A stretch of 27,868 nt of DNA from an uncultured Bacteroidota bacterium (GCA_902560025.1 CACEKL010000009.1:1-27868), one strand, 5' to 3'; positions 9,364 to 17,331 are shown, counted from the first letter of the stretch. The notes: a model not told the origin generated them from the sequence alone. Made by a program: numbers and translations.

Positions 9364-9937
9364 CACTCAAAATAAGATAAATATCTTTGGCACTATTACC
9401 GTAAGTTAAAAAGTTATCTTCATTAAGCTTATTTTTTACTACAATAGTTGTAATATTTGAAGGAAACTTTGTTTTGTATTTATATTTAAGCTTAGTCATG
9501 CCTTCACTTAGGTCAGATACAAATTGATCCATTCGAGCCAAAATTATTACTACTGGAGGAAGATTTTCAATTTTGTTATTCTTTATCTGTTTGTTACAAA
9601 TTAATATTCTTCCTGAATTTGAAAGTAAATATTCACAATCAGTGACAAGTGCTTTGACTTTTTCGTTATCAATATTTCTAATCAATCTTATATCAAGATT
9701 TTTAGAGATATCTGTGTCAAGTGAACAAACATTGTCTATCTCCCAATTATTTTCTCCAATAATTTTTTCAAAGACATCTTTTGTAGAATTTTCATGATCT
9801 AGATAGATGAATCTACCACCTGATTCTGTAAAATTTTTGGCAAAAATTAAATCCAGAGATGATTCATCAGAAATAGAGGTGTCATCAGGCTCCTGGTTAT
9901 CTTTCTTCTTATTTTTAAAAAAGTTCCAAAAGCTCAA
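9356..9937 (-). CDS. LUD-domain (LutC/DUF162-like) protein, function unknown
   Basis: The 193-residue soluble protein begins with a short basic, aromatic segment (MSFWNFFKNKKKD), then an acidic linker, then an alpha/beta domain. Its central TDCEYLLSNSGRILICNK and PPVVIILARMDQFVSDL segments resemble the LUD domain of lactate-utilisation protein C. No LutA or LutB partners are nearby, so a role in lactate oxidation is doubtful. The only sensible start is a TTG at 9937: the upstream frame closes at 9952-9950, and no ATG occurs until deep in the domain. It sits between ftsH and cdsA with a 5-bp gap and an 8-bp overlap, so it is locked into that operon. My recollection is that this neighbourhood recurs in flavobacteria. 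The family call is moderately sure; the function is unknown. Confidence 0.8.
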   Translation of the reverse strand: MSFWNFFKNKKKDNQEPDDTSISDESSLDLIFAKNFTESGGRFIYLDHENSTKDVFEKIIGENNWEIDNVCSLDTDISKNLDIRLIRNIDNEKVKALVTDCEYLLSNSGRILICNKQIKNNKIENLPPVVIILARMDQFVSDLSEGMTKLKYKYKTKFPSNITTIVVKNKLNEDNFLTYGNSAKDIYLILSDD

Positions 9938-9942
9938 AATAA

Positions 9943-11877
9943 TTATTTTTTATTTTCATCTTGTTCATCTTTTTTAAATGGTCTTTCACCAAGAATTTTA
10001 ACAAGATCTTCTTTAAAGATTACTTCTTTCTCTAACAGTCTTTTAGCAAGTTCTGATAGTTTGCTTTTGTTTTTCTTAAGAATATCACAGGCTCTTTTAT
10101 ACTGTTTTTCAATAATAAGTGATATTTCTTCGTCTATTTTTTTTGCAGTTTCTTCAGAGTAGGGCTTATTAAAATTATAATCAGTCTGCCCACTTGAGTC
10201 ATAGTATGTAATGTTACCGATTTTATCATTTAAACCATAAACAGAGACTATTGCTCTTGCCTGTTTAGTAACTTTTTCTAAATCGCTTAAAGCTCCAGTG
10301 GAGATTTTATTAAACATTATCTTTTCTGCTGCTCTTCCACCTAGAGTAGCACACATTTCGTCTAGCATTTGTTCTGTTCTTACAATCATTCTCTCCTCTG
10401 GTAAATACCAGGCAGCCCCAAGAGACTGACCTCTTGGAACAATTGTTACTTTAACAAGAGGAGCTGCGTGTTCAAGAAGCCAACTTACAATTGCATGACC
10501 TGCTTCATGAAAAGCTATTGTATTCTTCTCTTCTTTAGTGATTATTTTATTCTTTTTCTCTAAACCACCTACAATTCTATCTACTGCATCAAGAAAATCT
10601 TGTTTGCCAACAGATTTCTTATTGTTTCTTGCAGCTATTAATGCTGCTTCATTACAAACGTTTGCAATATCAGCACCAGAGAAACCAGGTGTTTGTTTAG
10701 CTAAGAAGTCAATGTCTAAAGTCCTACTCTTTTTTAATGGCTTTAAATGAACCTGAAAGATTTCTCTTCTTTCATTCAAGTCAGGTAGGTCTACAAATAT
10801 CTGTCTATCAAATCTACCAGCCCTCATTAATGCTTTGTCAAGGACATCAGCTCTGTTTGTTGCAGCAATAACTATAACATTAGTATCTGTACCAAAACCA
10901 TCCATTTCTGTTAAAAGTTGATTAAGAGTATTTTCTCTTTCATCATTAGATCCAGTAATATTACTTCTACCCCTAGCTCTTCCTATGGCATCTATCTCAT
11001 CAATAAAAATTATTGATGGAGATTTATCCTTTGCTTGCTTAAACAAATCTCTAACTCTTGAAGCACCTACTCCAACAAACATTTCAACAAAATCAGAACC
11101 AGAAAGAGAAAAGAAAGGAACTTTAGCTTCACCTGCTACAGCTTTTGCAAGAAGAGTTTTTCCAGTTCCTGGTGCACCTACTAAAAGAGCACCTTTTGGA
11201 ATTTTACCACCTAAAACAGTATATTTTTTTGGATTCTTTAAAAAATCAACTATTTCTTGAACTTCTTCTTTTGCACCCTCAAGACCAGCTACATCCTTAA
11301 ATGTAACTTTTACTAAAGTATTCTGATCAAATAATTTTGCTTTTGATTTACCAATATTAAAAATTTGCCCACCTGCACCTCCAGCACCACCAGACATTCT
11401 TCTCATTAAGAAAATCCATACTCCAATTATTATAATAATTGGCAGAAATCCTAAAAGAACATCAAGCCATCTATTCTCCATAGTCATAAATTCGATTGAA
11501 AAGTCTAAATCTTGAGTTTGTTTAATTTGCTGAAGATTGGTTTCAAATAATTCTGGAGTACCAATTTCAAATTGATAGTGAGGCCCAGCTAGGTTATCCT
11601 GTCCTAAAAAGTTTTTTGATCTAGCCCTTTTATGTATGTCTTTTTCAAGAGCATTTTCATTTAATGTTACTCGGGCATATCTCTGGTTAATTATTGTGAC
11701 TCTCTCCACATCTCCATTCCTTAAATAATTTTCAAAAGATGAGATATCAGTTGGTTGAGTATTTTGAATACCATTATCTCCACCAAGTAGTCCAATACTG
11801 ATTATAAAAAAGACAATTGATGCATAGAACCAGTATATATTAATTTTTGATTTATTGTTTTTTTTCTTGTTTGCCAT
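9943..11877 (-). CDS. ftsH: ATP-dependent zinc metalloprotease FtsH
   Basis: Membrane-bound hexameric AAA+ protease that pulls damaged or regulated membrane and cytosolic proteins through its pore. The order is standard. A basic N-terminus is followed by TM1 (about 14-32), a periplasmic domain, TM2 (about 139-160) and a Gly-rich linker. Then come Walker A GAPGTGKT (about 235-242), the [11 protein letters not shown] pore and helix region, Walker B IIFIDEID, the SRH with RAGRFDRQI, and the zinc site HEAGH (about 455-459). The C-terminal helix is charged. The length is 644 residues. I chose ATG 11877 (MANKKK); a TTG two codons upstream is unlikely because it would overlap the rsfS stop. Only 2 bp separate it from rsfS, so it is the second gene of the operon. 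Confidence 0.98.
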   Translation of the reverse strand: MANKKKNNKSKINIYWFYASIVFFIISIGLLGGDNGIQNTQPTDISSFENYLRNGDVERVTIINQRYARVTLNENALEKDIHKRARSKNFLGQDNLAGPHYQFEIGTPELFETNLQQIKQTQDLDFSIEFMTMENRWLDVLLGFLPIIIIIGVWIFLMRRMSGGAGGAGGQIFNIGKSKAKLFDQNTLVKVTFKDVAGLEGAKEEVQEIVDFLKNPKKYTVLGGKIPKGALLVGAPGTGKTLLAKAVAGEAKVPFFSLSGSDFVEMFVGVGASRVRDLFKQAKDKSPSIIFIDEIDAIGRARGRSNITGSNDERENTLNQLLTEMDGFGTDTNVIVIAATNRADVLDKALMRAGRFDRQIFVDLPDLNERREIFQVHLKPLKKSRTLDIDFLAKQTPGFSGADIANVCNEAALIAARNNKKSVGKQDFLDAVDRIVGGLEKKNKIITKEEKNTIAFHEAGHAIVSWLLEHAAPLVKVTIVPRGQSLGAAWYLPEERMIVRTEQMLDEMCATLGGRAAEKIMFNKISTGALSDLEKVTKQARAIVSVYGLNDKIGNITYYDSSGQTDYNFNKPYSEETAKKIDEEISLIIEKQYKRACDILKKNKSKLSELAKRLLEKEVIFKEDLVKILGERPFKKDEQDENKK

Positions 11878-11879
11878 TT

Positions 11880-12251
11880 TCAAGCATTTAATTCAACGTT
11901 TGTAATTTTTGCATCACCCCATAGGTTCTCAATATCATAATATTCTCTAATTTCTCTTTGAAAAACATGAACTACTACATTAACATAATCAATTAGAACC
12001 CATTCCTGATTTTCATTTCCTTCAATACTAAATGGTTTTTCCTTTAATTCTTTACTCACATGTTTTCTAATTGAACTAACAATTGCTGTAACATGAGTAT
12101 TTGACGTGCCTGTACAAACTATAAAATATCCACAAACAGTGTTAGTAATATTTGTAAGGTCCATTATATTTACATCAACACCCTTCACATCTTCAATACC
12201 GAATATAATTTTACCAATTAATTCAGATTCTGCTGACTTGGGTTTAACCAT
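11880..12251 (-). CDS. rsfS: Ribosome silencing factor RsfS
   Basis: Binds ribosomal protein uL14 on the 50S subunit and blocks subunit joining when nutrients are short. The 123 residues include the family core: DVNIMDLTNI, CGYFIVCTGTSNTHV and WVLIDYVNVVVHVF, ending with REYYDIENLWGDA. The N-terminus lacks any extra domain. It opens the five-gene leftward operon that continues with ftsH, the LUD gene, cdsA and psd. A TAnnTTTG box lies 16 bp before its ATG. Confidence 0.95.
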   Translation of the reverse strand: MVKPKSAESELIGKIIFGIEDVKGVDVNIMDLTNITNTVCGYFIVCTGTSNTHVTAIVSSIRKHVSKELKEKPFSIEGNENQEWVLIDYVNVVVHVFQREIREYYDIENLWGDAKITNVELNA

Positions 12252-12267
12252 TAATCTTTTCTTTTTT

Positions 12268-12275
12268 CAAATTTA
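12268..12275 (-). promoter_or_regulatory. Putative -7 box (TAAATTTG) for the rsfS-ftsH-LUD-cdsA-psd operon
   Basis: An exact TAnnTTTG on the minus strand inside the 38-bp gap between the divergent rsfS and birA genes. No -33 TTG is found at the right distance; the -33 region would fall in the birA coding start. The predicted leader is about 10 nt. Confidence 0.42.
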
Positions 12276-12289
12276 TTACTTTTAATAAT

Positions 12290-13018
12290 ATGACTGCATA
12301 TAACATCATCAAAGTTAATGCCACTAAGTCAACAAATGACAAAGTGAAGATGTTAATTAAATCAAAAAAAATTAATAATAAAGATGTTATATCTGCAAAA
12401 TATCAGTACAAGGGTAAAGGACAATTAGCTAGAAGGTGGTTCTCTAGTTATGGAAATAACCTTTTATGCTCGCTATATCTTGAATTTACTAAAGATTTTA
12501 AATCGCCTATATATGCATTAAATTTTGCAACATCACTTTCTGTTCTTAAGACTGTAAATTTTTTTAGTAAAGAAAAATGTTTCATTAAGTGGCCAAACGA
12601 CATTTTGTCAGAAAACAGGAAGATATCAGGAATATTAATTGAAAATAATTTTAAAAGTAGTGACTTATCTTATTCAATAATAGGTACTGGGATAAATGTA
12701 AATCAAACAAGATTCAATAATCTTAAGCATGCAACATCTTTAAAAAAAATAAGTGGTAAAAATATTGATCTAGATGAAGTTTTAGATCAATTACTTATAA
12801 ATTATGCTATTTATTTTAAAAGAATTAATGATATCAAATATTTATCTAAAGAATTCAATCAAAATTTATATGGAAAGAATAAATGCAGATTTCTAATAAA
12901 AGAAAAAATATTTAATGGAAAAGTTGAAACAGTCTTACATAACGGAAATTTAGTTGCCCAAATAGAAAATATTGGATCAAAAGAGTTCAAATCTTCAGAG
13001 ATAAAAATAATTTATTAA
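12290..13018 (+). CDS. birA: Biotin--[acetyl-CoA-carboxylase] ligase, catalytic type without DNA-binding domain
   Basis: Activates biotin with ATP and attaches it to the carrier lysine of acetyl-CoA carboxylase. The 242-residue protein starts directly with the catalytic domain: STND (14-17), the biotin/AMP loop KGKGQLARRW (41-50, equivalent to GRGRRGR in E. coli), SSYGNNLLCSLYL, KWPND (100-104) and KISGILIE (111-118). The N-terminal helix-turn-helix of E. coli BirA is absent, so it should not act as a repressor. The short C-terminal SH3-like domain is present. Its TAA stop shares the palindromic TTAA with the stop of the converging pyrE gene. Confidence 0.93.
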   Translation: MTAYNIIKVNATKSTNDKVKMLIKSKKINNKDVISAKYQYKGKGQLARRWFSSYGNNLLCSLYLEFTKDFKSPIYALNFATSLSVLKTVNFFSKEKCFIKWPNDILSENRKISGILIENNFKSSDLSYSIIGTGINVNQTRFNNLKHATSLKKISGKNIDLDEVLDQLLINYAIYFKRINDIKYLSKEFNQNLYGKNKCRFLIKEKIFNGKVETVLHNGNLVAQIENIGSKEFKSSEIKIIY

Positions 13019-13653
13019 ACCCAGTTTTCAGGATCCTTTCTCCAGTCCATAAGCCTGGTTGCCTCATCTTTAGATATAGATCCTTCAGATAAAATCATTT
13101 CAACTAAAGTATTAAAATCTGCTAATGAGTTAATTGGAATTTTTTCATTTTGAAACCTTTGATTAGCAAAATCAAAGTTATATGAGAATATAGAAAGCAT
13201 TCCACTGACATTAAAACTTTCATCTCTTAAAGCATTAATAGCATTAAGACTACTTTTTCCTGTACTTATCAAATCTTCAATCACAATAATTTCAGATCCT
13301 TTATCAATAAATCCCTCAATCTGATTTTTTAATCCATGATTTTTAGGCTCTGGTCTGACATAAGAATATGGAAGATTTAACCTTTCTGCAATCAATGCTC
13401 CAATTGCTATAGCACCTGTAGCAACTCCTGTAATTGATATATTTTCTCTATATTTATTTCTAATAATTTCAGACATTCTTTCTGCAATAAATTTTCTAAT
13501 CTCAGGATATGAGAGCAGCAATCTATTGTCACAGTAAATTGGAGATTTTATACCGCTTGTCCATGTGAATGGATTTTTGGTATTTAATTTAATTGCATTA
13601 ATTTGTGTGAGATAATTTATAGTTTGCTCAGCAACTTTTTTATCTAGAACCAT
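13015..13653 (-). CDS. pyrE: Orotate phosphoribosyltransferase
   Basis: Joins orotate to PRPP to give OMP in pyrimidine synthesis, cytosolic homodimer. The 212 residues include FTWTSGIKSPIYCDNR near the N-terminus, the flexible-loop segment VRPEPKNHGLKNQIEG (99-114) and the PRPP-binding motif EIIVIEDLISTGKSS (121-135). The gene converges on birA with a 4-bp overlap and diverges from the NUDIX gene with just 8 bp between the two start codons, so its promoter must lie within the NUDIX coding start. Confidence 0.96.
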   Translation of the reverse strand: MVLDKKVAEQTINYLTQINAIKLNTKNPFTWTSGIKSPIYCDNRLLLSYPEIRKFIAERMSEIIRNKYRENISITGVATGAIAIGALIAERLNLPYSYVRPEPKNHGLKNQIEGFIDKGSEIIVIEDLISTGKSSLNAINALRDESFNVSGMLSIFSYNFDFANQRFQNEKIPINSLADFNTLVEMILSEGSISKDEATRLMDWRKDPENWV

Positions 13654-13658
13654 TGTTA

Positions 13659-13666
13659 CAAATGTA
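13659..13666 (-). promoter_or_regulatory. Putative -7 box (TACATTTG) for pyrE, overlapping the NUDIX start codon
   Basis: Exact TAnnTTTG on the minus strand, 5 bp before the pyrE ATG. A TTTTG lies 16 bp upstream as a possible -33 element, slightly closer than usual. If used, pyrE would be leaderless or nearly so. The box covers the ATG of the opposing gene (13662-13664). Confidence 0.38.
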
Positions 13667-14282
13667 TAAAGTTTTTTTCAACCAAAAGCCCCTTGTTTTA
13701 ACTAATAAAATACTTGAGACATCTGATTCATCTCCATTAATTTTTATAAAATATACTAATGCATCATTAATTATTAAAGCATTAAAATCTAAGAACAATG
13801 AAAAGGTTTATTTATATCATAAAAATATGGATAAGCTATGGGAAATATTTTTAAAAAAATTTCCTGTAATTCAGGCTGCTGGTGGATTAGTTGAAAGAAC
13901 TGACGGAAAATTACTTTTCATATTTAGAAATGACAAATGGGATCTTCCAAAGGGTGGAGTTGAAAAAAAAGAATTAATAATTGAAGCTGCTAAAAGGGAA
14001 GTAACAGAAGAGACAGGTGTTGCAGACATTATTATTAATAATCAGTTATCTGAGACTTATCATATTTTTAAAAAGGGTAAAAACTATAGATTAAAAAAAA
14101 CATATTGGTTTAAAATGTCAACCTCATATATGGGCCCTCTAGTTCCTCAAGTCGAGGAGGGTATAATGAAGACAGAATGGATATCATATGATGATATTAA
14201 TAATCTTTTAAAAAATGCATTTGAAAATATAAGGTTAATTGTACTAGAAGTTCTAGATAGTAATTCCTTTAGGAATAAATAA
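13662..14282 (+). CDS. NUDIX hydrolase with an unassigned N-terminal region
   Basis: A Mg-dependent pyrophosphohydrolase of the NUDIX superfamily, substrate unknown. The complete box G-x5-E-x7-REVTEETG-V runs from about residue 98 to 120, preceded by AAGGLVERTDGKLLFIFRN and KWDLPKGG, so the fold is intact. The first 70 or so residues (MYKVFFNQKPLVLTN...) form a separate small domain that I do not recognise; the total is 206 residues. I start at ATG 13662; a TTG three codons upstream at 13653 would overlap the pyrE start. It overlaps coaD tail to tail by 30 bp. Diphosphoinositol-type and nucleoside-diphosphate substrates are both possible from sequence. Confidence 0.88.
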   Translation: MYKVFFNQKPLVLTNKILETSDSSPLIFIKYTNASLIIKALKSKNNEKVYLYHKNMDKLWEIFLKKFPVIQAAGGLVERTDGKLLFIFRNDKWDLPKGGVEKKELIIEAAKREVTEETGVADIIINNQLSETYHIFKKGKNYRLKKTYWFKMSTSYMGPLVPQVEEGIMKTEWISYDDINNLLKNAFENIRLIVLEVLDSNSFRNK

Positions 14283-14705
14283 TTGGTAGTCACCCTTATT
14301 CCTTATAAGCTCTCTTACAACACTACTGCTTATGTAGGAGTTTTCTACTGAAGTTAAAAAGAACACAGTCTCAATATCTGAAATCTTTCTATTTGTAAGT
14401 GCAATGCTTTTTTCAAACTCAAAATCAGAAGGGTTTCTTAGACCCCTTATAAGAAAGTTTGAATTATTTTTTTTACAAAAATCAACTGTTAATCCAGAAT
14501 AAGTTTTTACAGTTACGTTATTATTTTTTTTAAAAACAGTTTTGACATATTCGGCTCTTTGATCAGATGAAAACATGTATTTTTTATCAGTGTTTTCTCC
14601 TATTCCAATGATTATTTCATCAAAAACTTTTAAACCCCTATTTACAATATCAAGGTGTCCAATTGTAATTGGGTCGAAGGATCCAGGAAAAACAGCTCTT
14701 TTCAT
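14253..14705 (-). CDS. coaD: Pantetheine-phosphate adenylyltransferase
   Basis: Adenylates 4'-phosphopantetheine to dephospho-CoA, the penultimate step of coenzyme A synthesis. The 150 residues are of normal length. They show the nucleotidyltransferase signature FPGSFDPITIGHLDIVNRG with His17 of the T/HxGH motif, LIRGLRNPSDFEFE in the middle, and the C-terminal ISSSVVRELI motif. It lies 20 bp downstream of ddl on the same strand, so it is probably the second gene of a ddl-coaD operon. Its last ten codons overlap the opposite NUDIX gene. Confidence 0.97.
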   Translation of the reverse strand: MKRAVFPGSFDPITIGHLDIVNRGLKVFDEIIIGIGENTDKKYMFSSDQRAEYVKTVFKKNNNVTVKTYSGLTVDFCKKNNSNFLIRGLRNPSDFEFEKSIALTNRKISDIETVFFLTSVENSYISSSVVRELIRNKGDYQLFIPKGITI

Positions 14706-14725
14706 AAGATAAATTTAATTATTAT

Positions 14726-15694
14726 TTAAAGAATAGATCTTACAAGATCATTTATTACATCTTTAACATTTAGTTTTTGAGCCTCTATTTGTTGGGGAAC
14801 AATACTCTGCTTAGTAAATCCAGGAATAGTATTAGTTTCTAAAATATATGGTATATCATTAACTATTATAAATTCTGATCTTGTAATTCCATTTAAGTTT
14901 ATATTATCATAGATATTATTCAAATATTCATGAATCAATTTTTTTGATTTTTCAGAAACATTTCCTGGGGTAATCTCTTGAGATTCACCTAAATACTTTG
15001 CACTGTAGTCAAAAAGTTCATTATCACTAATTATTTCTGTAATAGGAAGTATTATTCTGTCATTTTTATTTTGAATGACTCCCACTGATACCTCTTGGCC
15101 ATCAAGGAAACTCTCAATCAATACTTCATCGTCTTCTTTAAAAGCAATTTGAACCTTTTCACTTAATTCATATGATTTGTAAACTTTTGACACACCAATA
15201 CTGCTTCCACCATTATTAGGTTTAACAATACATGGGAATGTGATTGAGCTTGAAAGTGAAGATAGATTATCAATGTCACTCTTTGTAATCAATACTTGTT
15301 TTGAAGAAGGAACACCAAGAGAATTTACAAATTCTATATATTTTTTCTTGTTTGATGTGAGATTAGATACATAAACATCACATGCGGTCTGAGGAATTTT
15401 ATTTCTCTCTAGGATCTCGGCAAGATCTCCATTTTCCCCGGGATCACCATGTATTATATTAAATACAGCATCGGGTTTTAATACAGTTCCATTGACAATA
15501 AATGAAAAATTTTCATAGTCTAAGTCATAAACTTTCTTGTTATACCTCACAAAGTTTTTATCATTTGAAATACAAACTTCGAATACATTCCAATCCGAGT
15601 TGTCTTTTAAATTTTCATAGATAAATTTTCCACTTTTAACTGATACCTCATATTCAGAGGAATAGCCACCAAAAACAACAGCAATATTTACCAT
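14726..15694 (-). CDS. ddl: D-alanine--D-alanine ligase
   Basis: ATP-grasp ligase making the D-Ala-D-Ala end of peptidoglycan stem peptides. The 322 residues begin MVNIAVVFGGYSSEYEVSV, the family N-terminus with its D-Ala-binding glutamate. Next come CIVKPNNGGSSIGVSKV (ATP phosphate loop), the EVSVGVIQ segment, and the metal/substrate end ILETNTIPGFTKQS, which stands for the usual LEVNTxPGMTxxS. Nothing suggests D-Ala-D-Lac specificity, but I cannot exclude it. It diverges from the PASTA gene, another cell-wall-related protein, across 70 bp holding a promoter-like element and a small palindrome. Confidence 0.96.
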   Translation of the reverse strand: MVNIAVVFGGYSSEYEVSVKSGKFIYENLKDNSDWNVFEVCISNDKNFVRYNKKVYDLDYENFSFIVNGTVLKPDAVFNIIHGDPGENGDLAEILERNKIPQTACDVYVSNLTSNKKKYIEFVNSLGVPSSKQVLITKSDIDNLSSLSSSITFPCIVKPNNGGSSIGVSKVYKSYELSEKVQIAFKEDDEVLIESFLDGQEVSVGVIQNKNDRIILPITEIISDNELFDYSAKYLGESQEITPGNVSEKSKKLIHEYLNNIYDNINLNGITRSEFIIVNDIPYILETNTIPGFTKQSIVPQQIEAQKLNVKDVINDLVRSIL

Positions 15695-15702
15695 AATATT
15701 TT

Positions 15703-15731
15703 CAAATGTAAGTCAATATAATAAAAGACAA
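15703..15731 (-). promoter_or_regulatory. Putative ddl promoter (TTG - 18 bp - TACATTTG)
   Basis: On the minus strand, TTG at 15731-15729, an 18-bp spacer and an exact TAnnTTTG (TACATTTG) at 15710-15703 fit the flavobacterial TTG-N17-23-TAnnTTTG pattern. The box ends 8 bp before the ddl ATG, implying a very short or absent leader. Confidence 0.5.
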
Positions 15732-15740
15732 TTATGTCTT
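15725..15740. repeat. Small inverted repeat AAGACA-ATTA-TGTCTT between ddl and the PASTA gene
   Basis: Perfect 6-bp arms around a 4-nt centre, in the divergent intergenic region. It covers the -33 TTG of the proposed ddl promoter, a position suitable for an operator. Six-base arms in AT-rich DNA can arise by chance, so a regulatory role is only suggested. A weaker -7-like TATATTTA for the PASTA gene follows at 15743-15750. Confidence 0.35.
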
Positions 15741-15764
15741 AGTATATTTACACAAATTATAGAA

Positions 15765-16316
15765 ATGAAAATTTGGGATCAGTTTAAAAGTAAATCACTT
15801 ACTAAGCAAATATTTCTTATGGTATCTGTTGTTTTTATTGTGTTCTTTCTTGTCTATAATTCATTAATGATCTACACAAAACACAATAGATATATAGAGG
15901 TTCCTAATTTATCAGGTTTAAATCTTGATGATGCTATTGATGTACTTAAAAAGAATAGGCTTAAATATGAAGTTCTTGATTCATCAAAATTTTTTGTAGA
16001 GATTCCAAATTATTCAATTATTTCTCAAATACCCTTAGAGAAAGAACTTGTAAAAAAAAATAGAAAAATCTATCTAAATGTAAATCCAAGAAATTTTCAA
16101 AAAGTCTCTCTACCTAATGTAATTCAAATTACTAAAAGAAATGCAGAATCTATCCTAACTGCTCTTGGTTTCCAGGTCTTGGAGTATAATTATGTTGATG
16201 ATATTGGAAAAGATATGGTGTTAGATGTTCTTTATGAGGGTGAAAAAATTCTTCCTGGACAAAAAATTCCAATGAACTCAGGCTTGAGTCTAATTTTGGG
16301 TAATGGAAAAAGATAA
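15765..16316 (+). CDS. PASTA-domain membrane protein (no kinase or transpeptidase domain)
   Basis: The 183 residues contain a short basic cytoplasmic start (MKIWDQFKSKSLTKQ), one hydrophobic helix at about 16-37, and two extracytoplasmic PASTA repeats. The first is YIEVPNLSGLNLDDAIDVLK onward (about 42-108). The second is VSLPNVIQITKRNAESIL onward (about 114-180), ending GLSLILGNGKR. PASTA domains bind peptidoglycan fragments or beta-lactams in PknB-type kinases and PBPs; here neither catalytic domain is attached. It sits opposite ddl, and its last 14 bp overlap the rluA-family gene. A sensor or scaffold of cell-wall synthesis is a reasonable inference, not shown. Confidence 0.9.
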   Translation: MKIWDQFKSKSLTKQIFLMVSVVFIVFFLVYNSLMIYTKHNRYIEVPNLSGLNLDDAIDVLKKNRLKYEVLDSSKFFVEIPNYSIISQIPLEKELVKKNRKIYLNVNPRNFQKVSLPNVIQITKRNAESILTALGFQVLEYNYVDDIGKDMVLDVLYEGEKILPGQKIPMNSGLSLILGNGKR

Positions 16317-17331
16317 TTCTAAAGAAATTTTTGAACAAGATCTTCATGAGCATTTTGCTTTTGATATAGATGTTGGTCAGGAACCGCTTAGAATTGATAA
16401 ATTTTTAATGAATAGGATTGAAAATGCAACTAGAAATAAAATTCAAAAAGCAGCAAAAGAAGGATCAATTAGGGTTAATGGTATAATTGTAAAATCCAGT
16501 TATAAAGTAAAAAAAGGAGATAAAATAAGAATACTATTTACTCATCCTCCATATGAGAATCTTCTTACTCCAGAAAATATTGATTTAGACATAAAATATG
16601 AAGACGATTCAATAATAGTAATAAACAAAAAAAGTGGAATGGTGGTTCATCCTGGCCATGGTAATTATTCAGGCACATTAATAAATGGTCTCTTATATCA
16701 TTTTGATAATCTTCCCAATAATTCATCAAATAGGCCTGGATTGGTTCATAGAATTGACAAGGATACATCTGGTCTTTTAGTAATTGCTAAAACAGAAAAA
16801 TCTATGACTATTCTTGCTAAGCAATTTTTTAAGAAATCAGTTGAAAGAGAATATTTAGCTCTAGTGTGGGGCGATGTAAAAAATGATGAGGGTGAGATTA
16901 ATGCTCCAATTGGTAGAAATCCAAAAAATAGACTTCAAATGATTGTTTATGAAGATCTTGAGGGCGGAAAAGATGCAATTACTAATTATAGAGTTATTGA
17001 AAGGTTTGGTTATGTAACGCTTGTTAGCTGTAAATTGAAAACAGGAAGAACTCATCAAATTAGAGTTCATATGAAATACTTAGGGCATACACTTTTTAAT
17101 GATGAAAGATATGGTGGAAATAAAATATTAAAGGGAACTGTTTATTCAAAATATAAACAATTCGTAGAAAATTGTTTTGATATGTTACCAAGACAAGCTC
17201 TTCATGCTAAAACACTTGGCTTTATTCACCCTAAAACCAAAGAAAATATTCTATTTGACAGTGATATTCCGGTAGATATGAATTCTGTTATTGAAAAATG
17301 GAGAGGTTATTCAAAACATAAAAATTTATAA
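16303..17331 (+). CDS. RluA-family 23S rRNA pseudouridine synthase (RluD-like)
   Basis: Isomerises uridines in structured RNA; RluD-type enzymes modify the helix 69 region of 23S rRNA. The 342 residues open with an acidic lead, then an S4 RNA-binding domain (about 27-85, LRIDKFLMNRI to KKGDKIRILF). The catalytic domain has the motif GLVHRIDKDTSGLLVIAKT, in which Asp152 is the nucleophile, and the conserved KTGRTHQIRVHM and ALHAKTLGFIHP segments. The S4 domain favours RluD or RluC over RluA. Specificity is not certain, so I give no symbol. The start overlaps the PASTA gene by 14 bp and the stop is 15 bp from yaaA. Confidence 0.93.
   Translation: MEKDNSKEIFEQDLHEHFAFDIDVGQEPLRIDKFLMNRIENATRNKIQKAAKEGSIRVNGIIVKSSYKVKKGDKIRILFTHPPYENLLTPENIDLDIKYEDDSIIVINKKSGMVVHPGHGNYSGTLINGLLYHFDNLPNNSSNRPGLVHRIDKDTSGLLVIAKTEKSMTILAKQFFKKSVEREYLALVWGDVKNDEGEINAPIGRNPKNRLQMIVYEDLEGGKDAITNYRVIERFGYVTLVSCKLKTGRTHQIRVHMKYLGHTLFNDERYGGNKILKGTVYSKYKQFVENCFDMLPRQALHAKTLGFIHPKTKENILFDSDIPVDMNSVIEKWRGYSKHKNL

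Noticed and set aside
9573..9797. A 74-codon plus-strand open frame opposite the LUD gene.
   Set aside because: It is antisense to a gene with operon support and has no upstream signals.
9356..9937. Naming the LUD gene lutC (lactate utilisation).
   Set aside because: No lutA or lutB is nearby and the operon context is membrane proteolysis and lipid synthesis.
10538..11260. Two plus-strand open frames (70 and 91 codons) opposite ftsH.
   Set aside because: They are complements of the conserved AAA+ coding region, and their composition follows from the ftsH codons.
16150..16353. A 67-codon minus-strand frame across the PASTA/rluA-family overlap.
   Set aside because: Both sense genes are clearly conserved families; the antisense frame has no features of its own.
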